Assembly: GCF_030864355.1 (NCBI RefSeq)
Contig: NC_083394.1
Span: 2,604,001 to 2,668,000 of the forward strand
Source: Cutaneotrichosporon cavernicola
Lineage: Eukaryota > Basidiomycota > Tremellomycetes > Trichosporonales > Trichosporonaceae
Length of the DNA: 64,000 nucleotides
Reading direction: 5' to 3'
Part shown: piece by piece, positions 23,501 through 33,119 of the stretch
Numbering within the stretch: position 1 is the first letter of the stretch
How the letters are laid out: each line of letters begins with the position of its first letter
Notes under the pieces: generated by a model
Databases searched by the model: none
What the model was told of the DNA's origin: nothing
Seen by the model: the letters and a program-made list of their open reading frames with translations, nothing else
Translations under genes and position numbers: made by a program

Positions 23501-24311
23501 GACGGAGAAGGGCGGCAACCCCGTCAGTGACAGTGAAGCGTTGTGTACTGTACCGTAGTGGGTTAACGGTGAGACCAACAACTCTGAACGATGCACGCGT
23601 CACGTGCGCTACTACGCAGCTTATCTGACCGCCACTTCCGCCACTTCCGCAGATACACTCATTTTCCCACCGGGGTTCCCGTACGCAGTCGTTCGCGAGG
23701 TGGGCAAGTAGAGCAATCAGATGTAATCGCGCTCCACAAGGATCAGAGGCCACCAGCACTGATCGCGATCGGTTGCCTGACTCGGCAGGATCACATGAGC
23801 CCACATCAGTACCGACGTTGGGCTCCGCAGTCAGTCGGACACACAATGTTAGTGCGGCGCCACGTACGCATATCCGATGTCGGGGCTCCGCATGGACTGT
23901 CGGCTCTCACGGTTGAGCGCGACGGTCCGTCTGTCGGACACTTGCCACCTCAATAGCATATCAGGCTGATACGTCCGTATCGGGTGACTGGTGAGAGTCA
24001 CTGATCACCATCATTCCACGAGGGCATCACCTGACTCGGACCGGAGAACCAGACAGATCGATGTGCGTGGCGTCAGTATCTCTCCCTGCTCCGAGAGAGG
24101 GCAGTGGCGTCCTCCGTGCCGGGATTGTGGCATATTCTTAGCAAGGCGGTGCGAGATTTGTTTGGTACAGTCATTTCGAGTGGCCGACTTCGAGTTGTGG
24201 CAGCCCCTCATTGCTAGGGTTGATCGCACTGTGGGTCCGATGTCGGAATTTTTGGGCAACCGTATCTTGACTGGTCCAAGTGGGGCGCCCGCCATCTCGG
24301 ACTCTCCAACT

Positions 24312-24850
24312 GGGAATCTCCACTCAGCTGGTAGATTAGGTCCCCGAAGTGGATGAGAATCTCCGCTCGGCCAACGCCAGAATCTCCAGCCCAAACGACC
24401 GACACAGTATAGTACTGTATGTCTGTTGCTCGGGCTACAGCTCTCCAATGGTCCGTCACGTGGTCCCGATGTGTCACTGCCACTGAGGGAATACCATGTT
24501 CCCGACCCGGACGGAGATGGTGAACAGCGCGATTTGCAGTGCAATCGTCGTACAAGTGGCACTGCACAATCTCCAGCTCGGTCAACGACATGGAAATCTC
24601 CTACTCGGCTAACAGATGCCCGATCAACATGGGAATCTCCGTTCGGCCAGCGAGATCGGTGTCGACACAACGATCGTACGCTGCTCTTCTCGGCCAACGA
24701 GACGAGACTTGCCGTGCAATGCCATCAGACTCTCCTACTCGGCTGGCCTGATGTATTTCCGACCCAAAAATCATGATGGTCTCCAGCTCGGAGACGATGA
24801 GGGATTTCCAGGTCAGCAATGATGGTTCTCGGTTAGCCAACGACAATCAC
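24312..24850. repeat. Cluster of AATCTCC-CTCGGCCAACG words
   Basis: Variants of AATCTCCnnCTCGGCCAACG occur about ten times (near 24312, 24355, 24379, 24564, 24592, 24630, 24684, 24728, 24778 and 24826), all in the same orientation, 25-130 bp apart. Confidence 0.55.
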
Positions 24851-25494
24851 TAACCCCCCGACGCTTAGTCACTCTGATCCCAATCCGACAACGGATAGTG
24901 AGCCTCAGTATCGCCCGATACGGCGTCCGAGACAAGTTTGGCTGCCGACATAATCTGTGTGCGCGATTTGATGCCCAATCCAAGTGCCCGTGCACAGCGA
25001 CAATGAGCCAGTCGGCGATGTACTGTACCGGCCGCCGACTTGTCCTTACGCGGACGAGCTGACGCGTGCGTGAGATACCGAAGTAGGCGGACGCCGAACG
25101 CACCTCGGCCGCTGCATCTGATCACATGACGGTCCTTTCCCATTCCGAGGTCCCGGTATGACGATTTCATCCAGCTTCGACCGCAACGTCCCCTGCACTA
25201 GCTCGACCAAGGATGTGCGGGCCACCCAGGCAGCTACACCAACAGAGTTTGTGTCGTGGTCAAATCTTATTGAGCGTCGTGGACGGTACACAAGGAAGGA
25301 ATGGAGATCCTCTTTTTATCTAATCTAATCACACCTCCAGATCAGGCAGAAGCAACATGACCTTTTGTCGCCAAAAACATGGCACACAGCCTCCATGTAC
25401 TCCAAGCTCAAAACGAGTACTAGCTCCAAGTCCTCTCCCAAAAACTATGTCCGGCATCCACCTCCTGGGAGTTACACCCGTGACCGCAACAAAA

Positions 25495-25588
25495 CGACAT
25501 CGACCTGATTCGAGCAGGCGCTCCCGAAGGAAATTGATATAGATGTTCACGTTCTAGTCAATCGCGTTAACCACTCCGCTACGATGCC
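25495..25588 (-). tRNA. tRNA-Ser (anticodon AGA), 13-nt intron
   Basis: On the minus strand the acceptor GGCATCG pairs with CGATGTC, with discriminator G at 25495. The D-arm is GTAGCGGAGTGGTTAACGC. The anticodon stem ATTGA pairs with TCAAT, and the loop CTAGAA..A has anticodon AGA (plus positions 25553-25555). A 13-nt intron (25539-25551) sits one base 3' of the anticodon. A long variable arm (TCCTTCGGGAG) confirms a class II tRNA. The T stem GCCTG pairs with CAGGT around loop CTCGAAT. Confidence 0.93.
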
Positions 25589-26326
25589 GATGGAAGATGG
25601 GCAAATTGGGCGTGAAGGGAACCCGAGGACACCACTGAAGTCGGGGGTTATGAGGGCTACGGGCGATGTATATGGCGATAGCAATGTGCGACGAGTGGAC
25701 GGCCAGCTTCTCTTTGTGACCCCAGTTGCAAGCTAGGCTGGGAGAACTCGAAACAGCGGTAGGGACGCGCCTCGATGTCAATGGAGCGGTTTGGTCGGTT
25801 GGGCACATGGCGGTCACGTGATATTTCACCCTTACGCCGTTGTAACCAATTTCTGACGTTGGTGGACGGCTGTCCTGCGATCCTGCGATCCTGCGATCCT
25901 GCGACTAGTTGGACTCGTGAGGTTGTGGCATATCAGTGGAAAAGTGGGCACAGGCTTATTGCCGCCAGCGCGGGGTCCAGACGCATGCGCGCATCTAGTT
26001 CTACTCTGCAGATGGGGGGACCAGCAGCTTGGGCCGGGATCAACGGCCGATGAAGCCTTGATCATCGTCATTCAGAATACATCCAACTAGCCCAACCGTA
26101 TTACAGGACTCGCCGTTACTCGCTACTTATGAGAAAGTTTCCTGTGCTGGCAGGCCTGTGTGTAAGCACTATCCCACGCCGGCATGCGAACATGTCCTCC
26201 ACATCCGCACGCAATATGTCTTGCCTCGTACGCCATCCATCCTCCACATCCCATGTGCCATCTCATCGGCACTTCCACTCCCCATATCATCGTCTCTCAT
26301 CTCGTCTCCTGACCGACTCACCTAGC
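25589..26326. other. Intergenic: tRNA-Ser upstream and metallothionein 3' region
   Basis: Contains an 8-bp tandem repeat at 25873-25904. The right half is the metallothionein 3' flank. The plus-strand frame at 26129-26563 is antisense to the last metallothionein exon. No other feature seen. Confidence 0.55.
25873..25904. repeat. Four tandem copies of TCCTGCGA
   Basis: Four perfect 8-bp units in a row, 32 bp in all; a short microsatellite-like array. Confidence 0.9.
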
Positions 26327-27956
26327 CTACGAGCAACAACCGCGTTTCGACGGGCACTGCTTGCACTTGCAGTTGGCGCACTGGCAGTTCCCAGCGCAAT
26401 CGCAGTTGTCGCCGGGCGTCGAGCAGCTGGACGTCAGCGAGTCCCGAAAGTCGTTGCCTTGAATCGTACGGCCTGCCCTCGTCATACGACCTCAGCACCG
26501 CGTCTCGCCCGCTCCTCTCCTTTGAAAACCCTCAAACGTCTACACAAACACGCCCCCACGTAGCCCTGTGTTTGTGCTTCGGCTTCCGCTGGCAGCCTCT
26601 GAGCCCCTGCTGTCCTTTGTCCTATGCTCAACCCGGCAGACTTACTTGCAGTCCTTAGTCTCCTTCTTCGGGCACGACGGGCACTTGCACTCGGCACACT
26701 GGCAGTTGCCAGCGCACGTGCATCCCTCACCGGGCTGCGAGCAGCTGTGCGTTAGCGGGATGTTTGACGGGGTCCAGGACTTGGGCGGATCTGCACCGTC
26801 GTAGCCACCGGTCAAGGCGCCACATGCGCCCATACGCTAGCGACACGTCCACTGGGACTGGTCGCAAACCCTACTCCATCTGCAACTAGTTACTCACCGG
26901 CACGCCGCCGCCTTCTTGGGGCACGAAGGGCACTTGCAGTCTGCACACTTGCAGTCACCGACACATGTGCATCCCTCACCGGGCTGCGAGCAGCTGCGAA
27001 TCAGCACGCCTTGCAATGGGTTGACTGTTGTTCATCGCGCCCATGCCTCGGCCACCTCCTGTACTGTGCGTGTCCCAGTGACACATGCACGTGAACACCT
27101 CGTGCATGCATGCACGTCCACCTCAGTCCCACGGCTCGCCACGTTGCGACCTCGCCTCCAGCCATAACCAGGCACTCACCTGCATCCTGCTGCCTTTTTC
27201 GGACACGAGGGGCACTTGCAGTCCGTGCACTTGCAGTCGCCGGCACACGTGCATCCCTCACCAGGCTGCGAGCAGCTGAGCGTTAGCGAGCTCGGCCGAG
27301 ATGGAGTGTGTGTCATGACGGTGGACGCTCATCTCTGTCACACCCTGTCCAGAGCGACATGGACACGTACAGCCCGGGCGCTGATTTTTGGTCGCCAGTC
27401 CTCCACCCTCGATGAATTACTCACCTGCAACCCGCGGCCTTCTTCGGGCACGACGGGCATTTGCAATCCGCACACTTGCAGTCGCCGGCACACTTGCATC
27501 CTTCACCAGGCTGCGAACAGCTGAACATTAGCGAGCCGTTCAACGTGTTATATCCGGTCTACTCTGCCCAAGAGACACAGATCCACACATGCGCCGCCCA
27601 TCAGAGCGAGTTACTCACTTGCACGCCTCTGCCTTCTTAGAAGGGCACGAGGGGCATTTGCAATCCGCACACTTGCAGTCGCCGGCACACTTGCATCCTT
27701 CACCAGGCTGCGAACAACTGTGCGTTAGCGAGCTGTGGCGCGTTTAACGGCTGGGAACCCATCGCAATCGCAACTGCCCATCCAAGCGCACGTCCAACCT
27801 AACGCACGGGTCGTCACCTCCACTTCACCCTCGTGGTACTCACCTGCAACCTGCTGCCTTCTTGGGGCACGAAGGGCACTGGCAGTTTGTACACTTGCAG
27901 TCTCCAGCGCACTTGCAACCCTCGTTCGACGTCTTGGATTCACATGAGCAGCCCAT
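26327..27956 (-). CDS. Seven-module, seven-exon long metallothionein
   Basis: Cytosolic Cu(I)/metal-binding thiolate protein. Exons on plus coordinates: 27844-27956, 27619-27717, 27425-27520, 27180-27275, 26898-26993, 26646-26744 and 26327-26426. Splicing gives about 232 residues with 65 cysteines (10, 9, 9, 9, 9, 9, 10 per exon). Each module has the pattern C-x6-C-x-C-x3-C-x-C-x2-C-x-C-x2-C. Internal modules begin CSQPGEGC and end CPSCPKKAAGC or close variants; the last begins CSTPGDNC and ends KRGCCS. Module 1 opens MGCSCESKTSNEGC. All six introns are phase 2, so internal exons (96 or 99 nt) can be gained or lost without frameshift. Acceptors share CTCGCTAACGC-type ends, so the duplicated unit included flanking intron. 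Long metallothioneins are known in Tremellomycetes (Cryptococcus CMT1/CMT2, Tremella). Copper induction is likely but unproven here. Confidence 0.93.
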
Positions 27957-28324
27957 TGTGTGTTGTGTTCTTGAAGTTGAGGATAGGGAGAGAGAGAGAG
28001 GGAGAGGAAGGTGGGAGTGAGTTGGGAAGATAAGTGTGTGATGTAGACCAGAGGAAGGGAGTGGCTATAAGGGGCTACAGTTGTCAAGGTGGCGAGCTTG
28101 TTGGCGGGCGCAAATGGCTCACGGTTCAATCTTCTGTCAGCTGAAATGCCTCTCCTGCCCGTGGATGATCGAGATCTCAAGCTCAACGTGGCTCGACGTC
28201 ATGACATTCCGGGCGGACATATTTCGATCTCCATACCTCCACTTTCGAATTGTGTCATTGGAATCTTGAGAATCTAGAATCGAGTCGTCACCTCGCAATC
28301 TGTCAAGCTCTCAACTGGATAAAC
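27957..28324. promoter_or_regulatory. Shared divergent promoter of metallothionein and FIST gene
   Basis: A 368-bp head-to-head region. Reading leftward, the metallothionein has a TTATAG element at about 28065-28070 and a pyrimidine-rich leader (CT-rich on its coding strand, 27980-28018). A TTTGCGC word on the minus strand (28108-28114) is one base off the TTTGCTC copper element of yeasts. No perfect copper-response element was found by eye. Confidence 0.5.
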
Positions 28325-29967
28325 ATGCGCCGAGCCGCGCGCCCCGTCCTCGCTCCAGGCCGCCGCGGCATCAGAGCCCTCTCCGTGTCCGCGCACACGC
28401 TGGAGCATCCGACCCCTGCTTCGCTTGAATCCCACCTCTCGACGCTCCCATGCAACGCAACCCTCCTCTTCACACTCAGCACCTCCATCCAGTCGCCGGA
28501 CGTCGGACCCCTCCTCGCCGCACTACACTCGTTCCCCTATTCCTACTCCCTCCCATCCTCCGCGACGGTGGGATCGGACTCGCGCCGCAACCACGTGGTA
28601 GGGAGCTTCCACCAGAGTGCGACGCACACCCCCGAGGTCGCTATCGCCGCCTTCGCCCCAGATGTAGAGGAGGGTGAACGCGTACGCACGTTCTACTCCG
28701 AGGCCACTGGGCGTGCACCCGCAAGCGTAGGGAAGTGGTATCGCACCGACGAGCCGGATTGGCCCGAGGACGAGAGGGGCGGCAAGGTCGGCGAGCTCGA
28801 CGAAGTGCTAGGAAGTAAGGGATGGGAGGGGGTTTGGGCGGCTCGTGGTGACGACACAAAGATTCATCTCGGAGATGGGGTTGAGAGTATCGTCACACTC
28901 ACGGATGGCACGCCGTCGCCTGTTCTTCGAGCGCTGGGAGCTCACGGCGCCATGACTGTGAGATGCATGGGAGAGTGGGCTGACCCCAGACCGGCCTCGT
29001 TGCTGCTGCGACCCCGTTCCTCACAGGCAGACCGTACACGCTCTTCTATGGCGGGCAGGTGTACGGCGGTGGCAGTGTAGGCGTTGGGATTACGCGCCCC
29101 TGCAACACCGTTATCGAGTATGGCGTCGAGCCGCTGGATGCGCCGGCCAAGGTTGCTGGGTGAGTCGGGAAGGAGCAAGGGGGGAGAGTAGAGACGGAAA
29201 GCTGGGGTGAGAGTAGGGAGGAGGGAGTGAGGGAGCAGGTAGCCATTCCAGGCCGTTCAGGTCAACAATACCCTGCACGCAGAGCTGGAGCGGTGAACGC
29301 TCCTCACAAACTTACCAAGCTTTGCTCACACCAGCGCACGCGGTAACCTTCTTCTCTCGTTTGACGGACGCAACTCAAACCCGACGCAGTGCCTCATTGC
29401 CGCGCTGCAGGCGCGCGACGGCAAGGGCCGGAGCGGGATCACGAAGGACGAAGAGTTCTACCTCGCGATCATGGAGCCAGGGGTGAGTGACGCCGCTGAA
29501 GTGAAAGTCGATTCTTGGCTCCTCGCCCTGGTGTCGGTTACATCTTGAATACAGACAAGACATCCCTCCAGCTGTAACGTGGTCGCCAGCTGACCCCAGT
29601 CTCCCACACCTCGCGTCGTTCGTATCCTGTCGGGCGATCCGTCCCGCGGCTCTATCTCTCTAGAAACTGAGCATCCACTGTTCCCGGGCCAGTTTGTGCA
29701 GGTGAGCCCTCCACCGCAGCTACACCAAATCAGCCGAGCTGACACCAGTTCATGCACCGCCCCACCGCCCCACCGCCACCTCAGGCTTTGGCGGACACGC
29801 TCCACTTCGCTGTACTGCCACGCACGGACGAGCTGGCGCCGGCGCCCCGCACCGGCTCACCGGTTAGGCGCGAAGGCTTCGTGGCGGCCAGCGAGGGAGG
29901 CTTTGTGCACGGTCGCGAGCCGTCAGTGTGTACTGTTGCTGGTGCGGTGTTGGGCGTGAGTTGGTAG
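28325..29967 (+). CDS. FIST-domain protein, probably mitochondrial
   Basis: Conserved fungal protein with FIST_N/FIST_C-like sequence; FIST domains are thought to be small-ligand sensors, and the function here is unknown. The start MRRAARPVLAPGRRGIRALS is Arg-rich without acidic residues, like a mitochondrial presequence. Splicing out a 32-nt intron (28958-28989) gives AMTTGLVAAATPFLTGRPYT. Further introns (29160-29334, about 29483-29600 and about 29701-29747) join AG to ARGNLLLSFDGRN, EPG to SPTPRVV, and GQFVQ to FMHRPTAP; the FMHRP motif is typical of FIST_C. It ends AVLGVSW, about 450 residues. Family assignment rests on the TPFLTGRP and FMHRP blocks, so it is good but not certain. Confidence 0.75.
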
Positions 29968-31515
29968 CGCATCCTGTCCGTGTACAAGCCGCGTCGCGTG
30001 GCAGAGGAGTGTCGTGAGATGGAAACTCCGTACCGATGGCACGTGGTGAAGGGTTCTGTCGTGACCGTTCCCTTGGTGCCACCACGCACTTCCGCACTGA
30101 CTTCCGCTGTTACGGGAATGCGCGGGAATGCTACGGCGGCATGTGTATGTGTTGGTGTGTATTTGTTTAGAGTAGCGACCCGTCCGCGTGGTGGCGTTGG
30201 GGTAGGACTAACACCCGATCGAATACATACAGTACCTTGAGCACATGTCAAGGGAGTTGCAAACCACTGACCATTCCACTTGGATACTCCGCCCTGCCCA
30301 AACTTGGATACCCCGCATCCATCATATGCCATAGCAGGTAGCACCCGACAATTTCGGGGTCTCTAATGTGTTTTACATCTCCCTCCAATAGCACAACGAG
30401 TCGCCGTTCCGTCCACTAATCTACCCGCGACCCCACACCAGATGGACAGATATGGACATGCGGCGCTGCCGCCAAGGCAGCTCAAAACACCAGCTAAACG
30501 ATTGAAAGCCAGTGGAAAGTGGTACCGGCGGAAACTAGTGCTAAACCAAACGTTTCACCCATCATTCCCCTATCACCCTCTGGTCAAGACTGTCACTGTC
30601 GCCGTGCCTTGCACTCATCTCCAAGCTCGTTACCAAAGTTCAAGTAAGTGTGGCTGACCAGTTGATAGTTATAGAATGCCCCGAACCCGACTGAGGAGCT
30701 TGCAGCTGTGATTCAGGTTAATGTACTATTATCCAGCTTCTGGCATCCGGCTTCGATTCGATGACTTTTCCCAGGGCTGCTTACGACATGGCCCCGCCAC
30801 GAATTTTGGTGACTCCCGCCACATACAGGGAGCGGTCTCCGATCTCCGATCACTGAGCCGCTGACAGAAGATTGAGGGCCCGCGCGCATGGATGTTGGGG
30901 GCGTGGGATTTTTACATCACCCATCTTCCAGCTGGGTCACCAAGGCCCAGAATTCAGACATCTAATGGCTTGCCCAACATGCAATCCTTCTATCAACTGT
31001 AAGCAAATGAGAAGGACAGTGGGTCTGTACGTCATGCGGCCTTTGCCGACTTGTGTATGGGGCAGCGCCACACGTCCCGCATATCGCGCCGCAATTCATG
31101 CCCGCGGCTCCTGTTCGGCTCGGTCTGCAGTCTGAATGATGGGCATGCGAAACCGGGTTCATGAGATAGATTGATCTTATGAAGATTTGCTGTTATTCAG
31201 TGCCCACTTTCCACCCGTATGCATAGGCTGTGACGCACCTATGGCGATATAGATGCAGGAGAGATTTATTATAGCGCCATGTGGTATGCGGTCTTCGATT
31301 GAAGTGGATGAACTGGCTCTGATTTTCTAGCTGTCTCCACTGTCTAGCTGTCTACCTGATTTCGATCTTGTTGCATGGGGTGGCCAAATGATCAGGGTTA
31401 GAATATTTATGGTTCAGGGGTTTGAACGACGGGCCGTTCTTGATCCTGAGCCTGCATTGCGCGGGACGGTCGCAAGGTCTTTGGATCTTTTGGGCTACAA
31501 TTGTTTCAGTGGCGA

Positions 31516-31551
31516 CTGTGGCTACTGTGGCTACCGTGGCTACTGTGGCTT
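31516..31551. repeat. Four tandem 9-bp units (CTGTGGCTA)
   Basis: Four copies of CTGTGGCTA, with one T-to-C change and one terminal change. Confidence 0.9.
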
Positions 31552-32514
31552 TATCAACTCTACAGTAACTACAATATACATTTGAAAGGCCCTTAGCCTA
31601 CTGTAATCTGTGGCTCGGGGGCTCCGAGCCGCCTTCTCCTAGCTTCTGCGTTACCGATACCACGGGTCCCACTCACCACTCACAACTCCTTTTCTTACTC
31701 TTTCCATTTACTCATCTCCACGCTTTGCTCTTTGATTTCTTCCTGGCTTTCGCCAACCGGCATCGACCACCTTCCCCTCCCCTTCCCTTGACGGCACGAA
31801 ATTCCCTTGTCTACTCTGGCTAGCCACATCCTTCACCTTGCCCCCCAGCTCATTCACCTTCCTTCCGCCCACACCCAACGCACCCAACCCCCTTTGACGT
31901 AACTCTGTTAACACTTTTCGGTGAGTGCGCCCGCGTTCTGTCGTGTGCTGTGCACTGCGGCTGTGTGTGGATCCGTTCTGTTCGGAGGCGTGACGACGAC
32001 TTGTCCGGGCTCAGCACTGTGTGATCCCGAGCAGATCAACCGGGGACATGTTGCTCGGGCACATCACGCCTCGGGCAGATTGATACTGTCCACGCGGGAT
32101 AAAAACTCCCGCCAAGACGGCCTGGGCAGATCGACAGCTTCTCGAAGCTGTCAACTTGGCTGGCGAACAGATCATCCGTATGCTTTGGCCCATCAGTGGC
32201 GTTCTCTCGACGCGCCTACGACGCGGTCGTGATCCCGATTTGTTTCGCGATCCGTATCTACCAGATTCGTGATCAGGTACAGGCATCTGGTGAACTGGTG
32301 TGAAGGTTTCTTGGTGGTATCGGTGGGGAGGACACAGTAGTGCACAGACGGATGGCTACAAGAGTGCGACGCTGCTCCTGGGTCATGGGCAACATACCGT
32401 CGGACCCTGAATGGCCATTGATGGGTGCTTGCAGATACTTGGGCTCATTGGCCGCACGGGGTTGGGGGCTCACTTGCGGAAGCATATTCCTGCAAGCGGG
32501 GCATCGGTCTGCGA

Positions 32515-32548
32515 AGGCCCAGTCGTGTTAGAGGCCCAGCCGTGTCAG
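32515..32548. repeat. 17-bp imperfect tandem pair
   Basis: AGGCCCAGTCGTGTTAG is followed directly by AGGCCCAGCCGTGTCAG; two differences, both transitions. Confidence 0.8.
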
Positions 32549-32833
32549 AGGCGGGTAAACACGGGCACACAATTCGCACAGTAACCATTCCCTGCACATC
32601 TGCACGGTCCAAGTGCCCCTGGACGCCTCATCACTGTTGAGCATCGCGATTGCAGTGATGGACAGGATGATGTGGGGCTTGGGTCAACGCGACAGGCTTT
32701 TGTCTTGGATCTTGGACACACGTCTCGTGTTCGGGTGCTCTTGTGGTAAAGGCTACCACTGTTGGAGATTTCAGAAGTCTAATGGGTGCTGCAGGAAACT
32801 TGACAGAGCCCTAGAGGAACCCTCCCTTGGACA

Positions 32834-32863
32834 CCTCAAGGCAGGTTGCCTTGTGCCTTGAGG
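32834..32863. repeat. Perfect 10-bp inverted repeat with 10-nt loop
   Basis: CCTCAAGGCA (32834-32843) is followed after ten bases by its exact complement TGCCTTGAGG (32854-32863). No gene ends here, so a terminator role is not supported. Confidence 0.7.
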
Positions 32864-33119
32864 GGTCCCTTGAGGAGCAAGTTGTAACCCCTTCCCTGCC
32901 GCAACCTTGATTTGGGGCCTTTTGGTGGTGACCACCAACTAAGGACCAAGGTCGTCTCCATGCTTTCGACCTCTGGCGCTGTTACAGTCTCTTTTGCACA
33001 CATCAACGCACGCATATTCACTCTCTCGGTTTCTTTTCCATCTCATACTCTCCTTCATCATCATCTCTAACTCATAGCTTCACCACAGCACCGCCGGCCA
33101 AGCGCCGTACTCGTCCATC

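Larger units (their letters stand above)
20016..25494. other. Gene-poor island B with decayed short-motif repeats
   Basis: About 5.5 kb with no supported gene. Frames of up to 289 codons exist (21133-22002), but none shows a family motif, and splice-like signals do not organise them into a gene. The island is crowded with recurring short words: GCTCCAC or its complement about 13 times, CAGATGAC/CAGATAAC words, ACGGGAATCCCGC-like words, and AATCTCC followed by CTCGGCCAACG. Nothing resembles reverse transcriptase, transposase or terminal repeats. It looks like an old, diverged repeat field. Confidence 0.6.
29968..33119. other. Gene-poor island C and MHYT gene upstream region
   Basis: About 3.1 kb without a supported gene. 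It contains a 9-bp array (31516-31551), a 17-bp tandem pair (32515-32548) and two short perfect hairpins (32133-32152 and 32834-32863). A CT-rich stretch at about 31640-31920 resembles a fungal promoter or leader, but no coding frame follows it. The last 130 bp, rich in CTC and TCA, are the likely 5' UTR of the MHYT gene. The GCTCCAC word of islands A and B is not conspicuous here. Confidence 0.5.

Noticed and set aside
20016..25494. Island B as a transposon remnant
   Set aside because: No reverse transcriptase, integrase or transposase residues, no terminal repeats and no target-site duplication visible.
26129..26563. Plus-strand frame across the last metallothionein exon
   Set aside because: The minus-strand Cys-rich exon with consensus splice sites explains the sequence.
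27180..27717. Regularly spaced near-identical blocks that could suggest a CRISPR-like or satellite array
   Set aside because: The blocks are exons encoding metallothionein modules with splice sites, and the spacers are introns of differing length.
31388..31585. Small frame with repeated Gly-Tyr-Cys residues
   Set aside because: The repeat is explained by the 9-bp DNA array; there is no other support.
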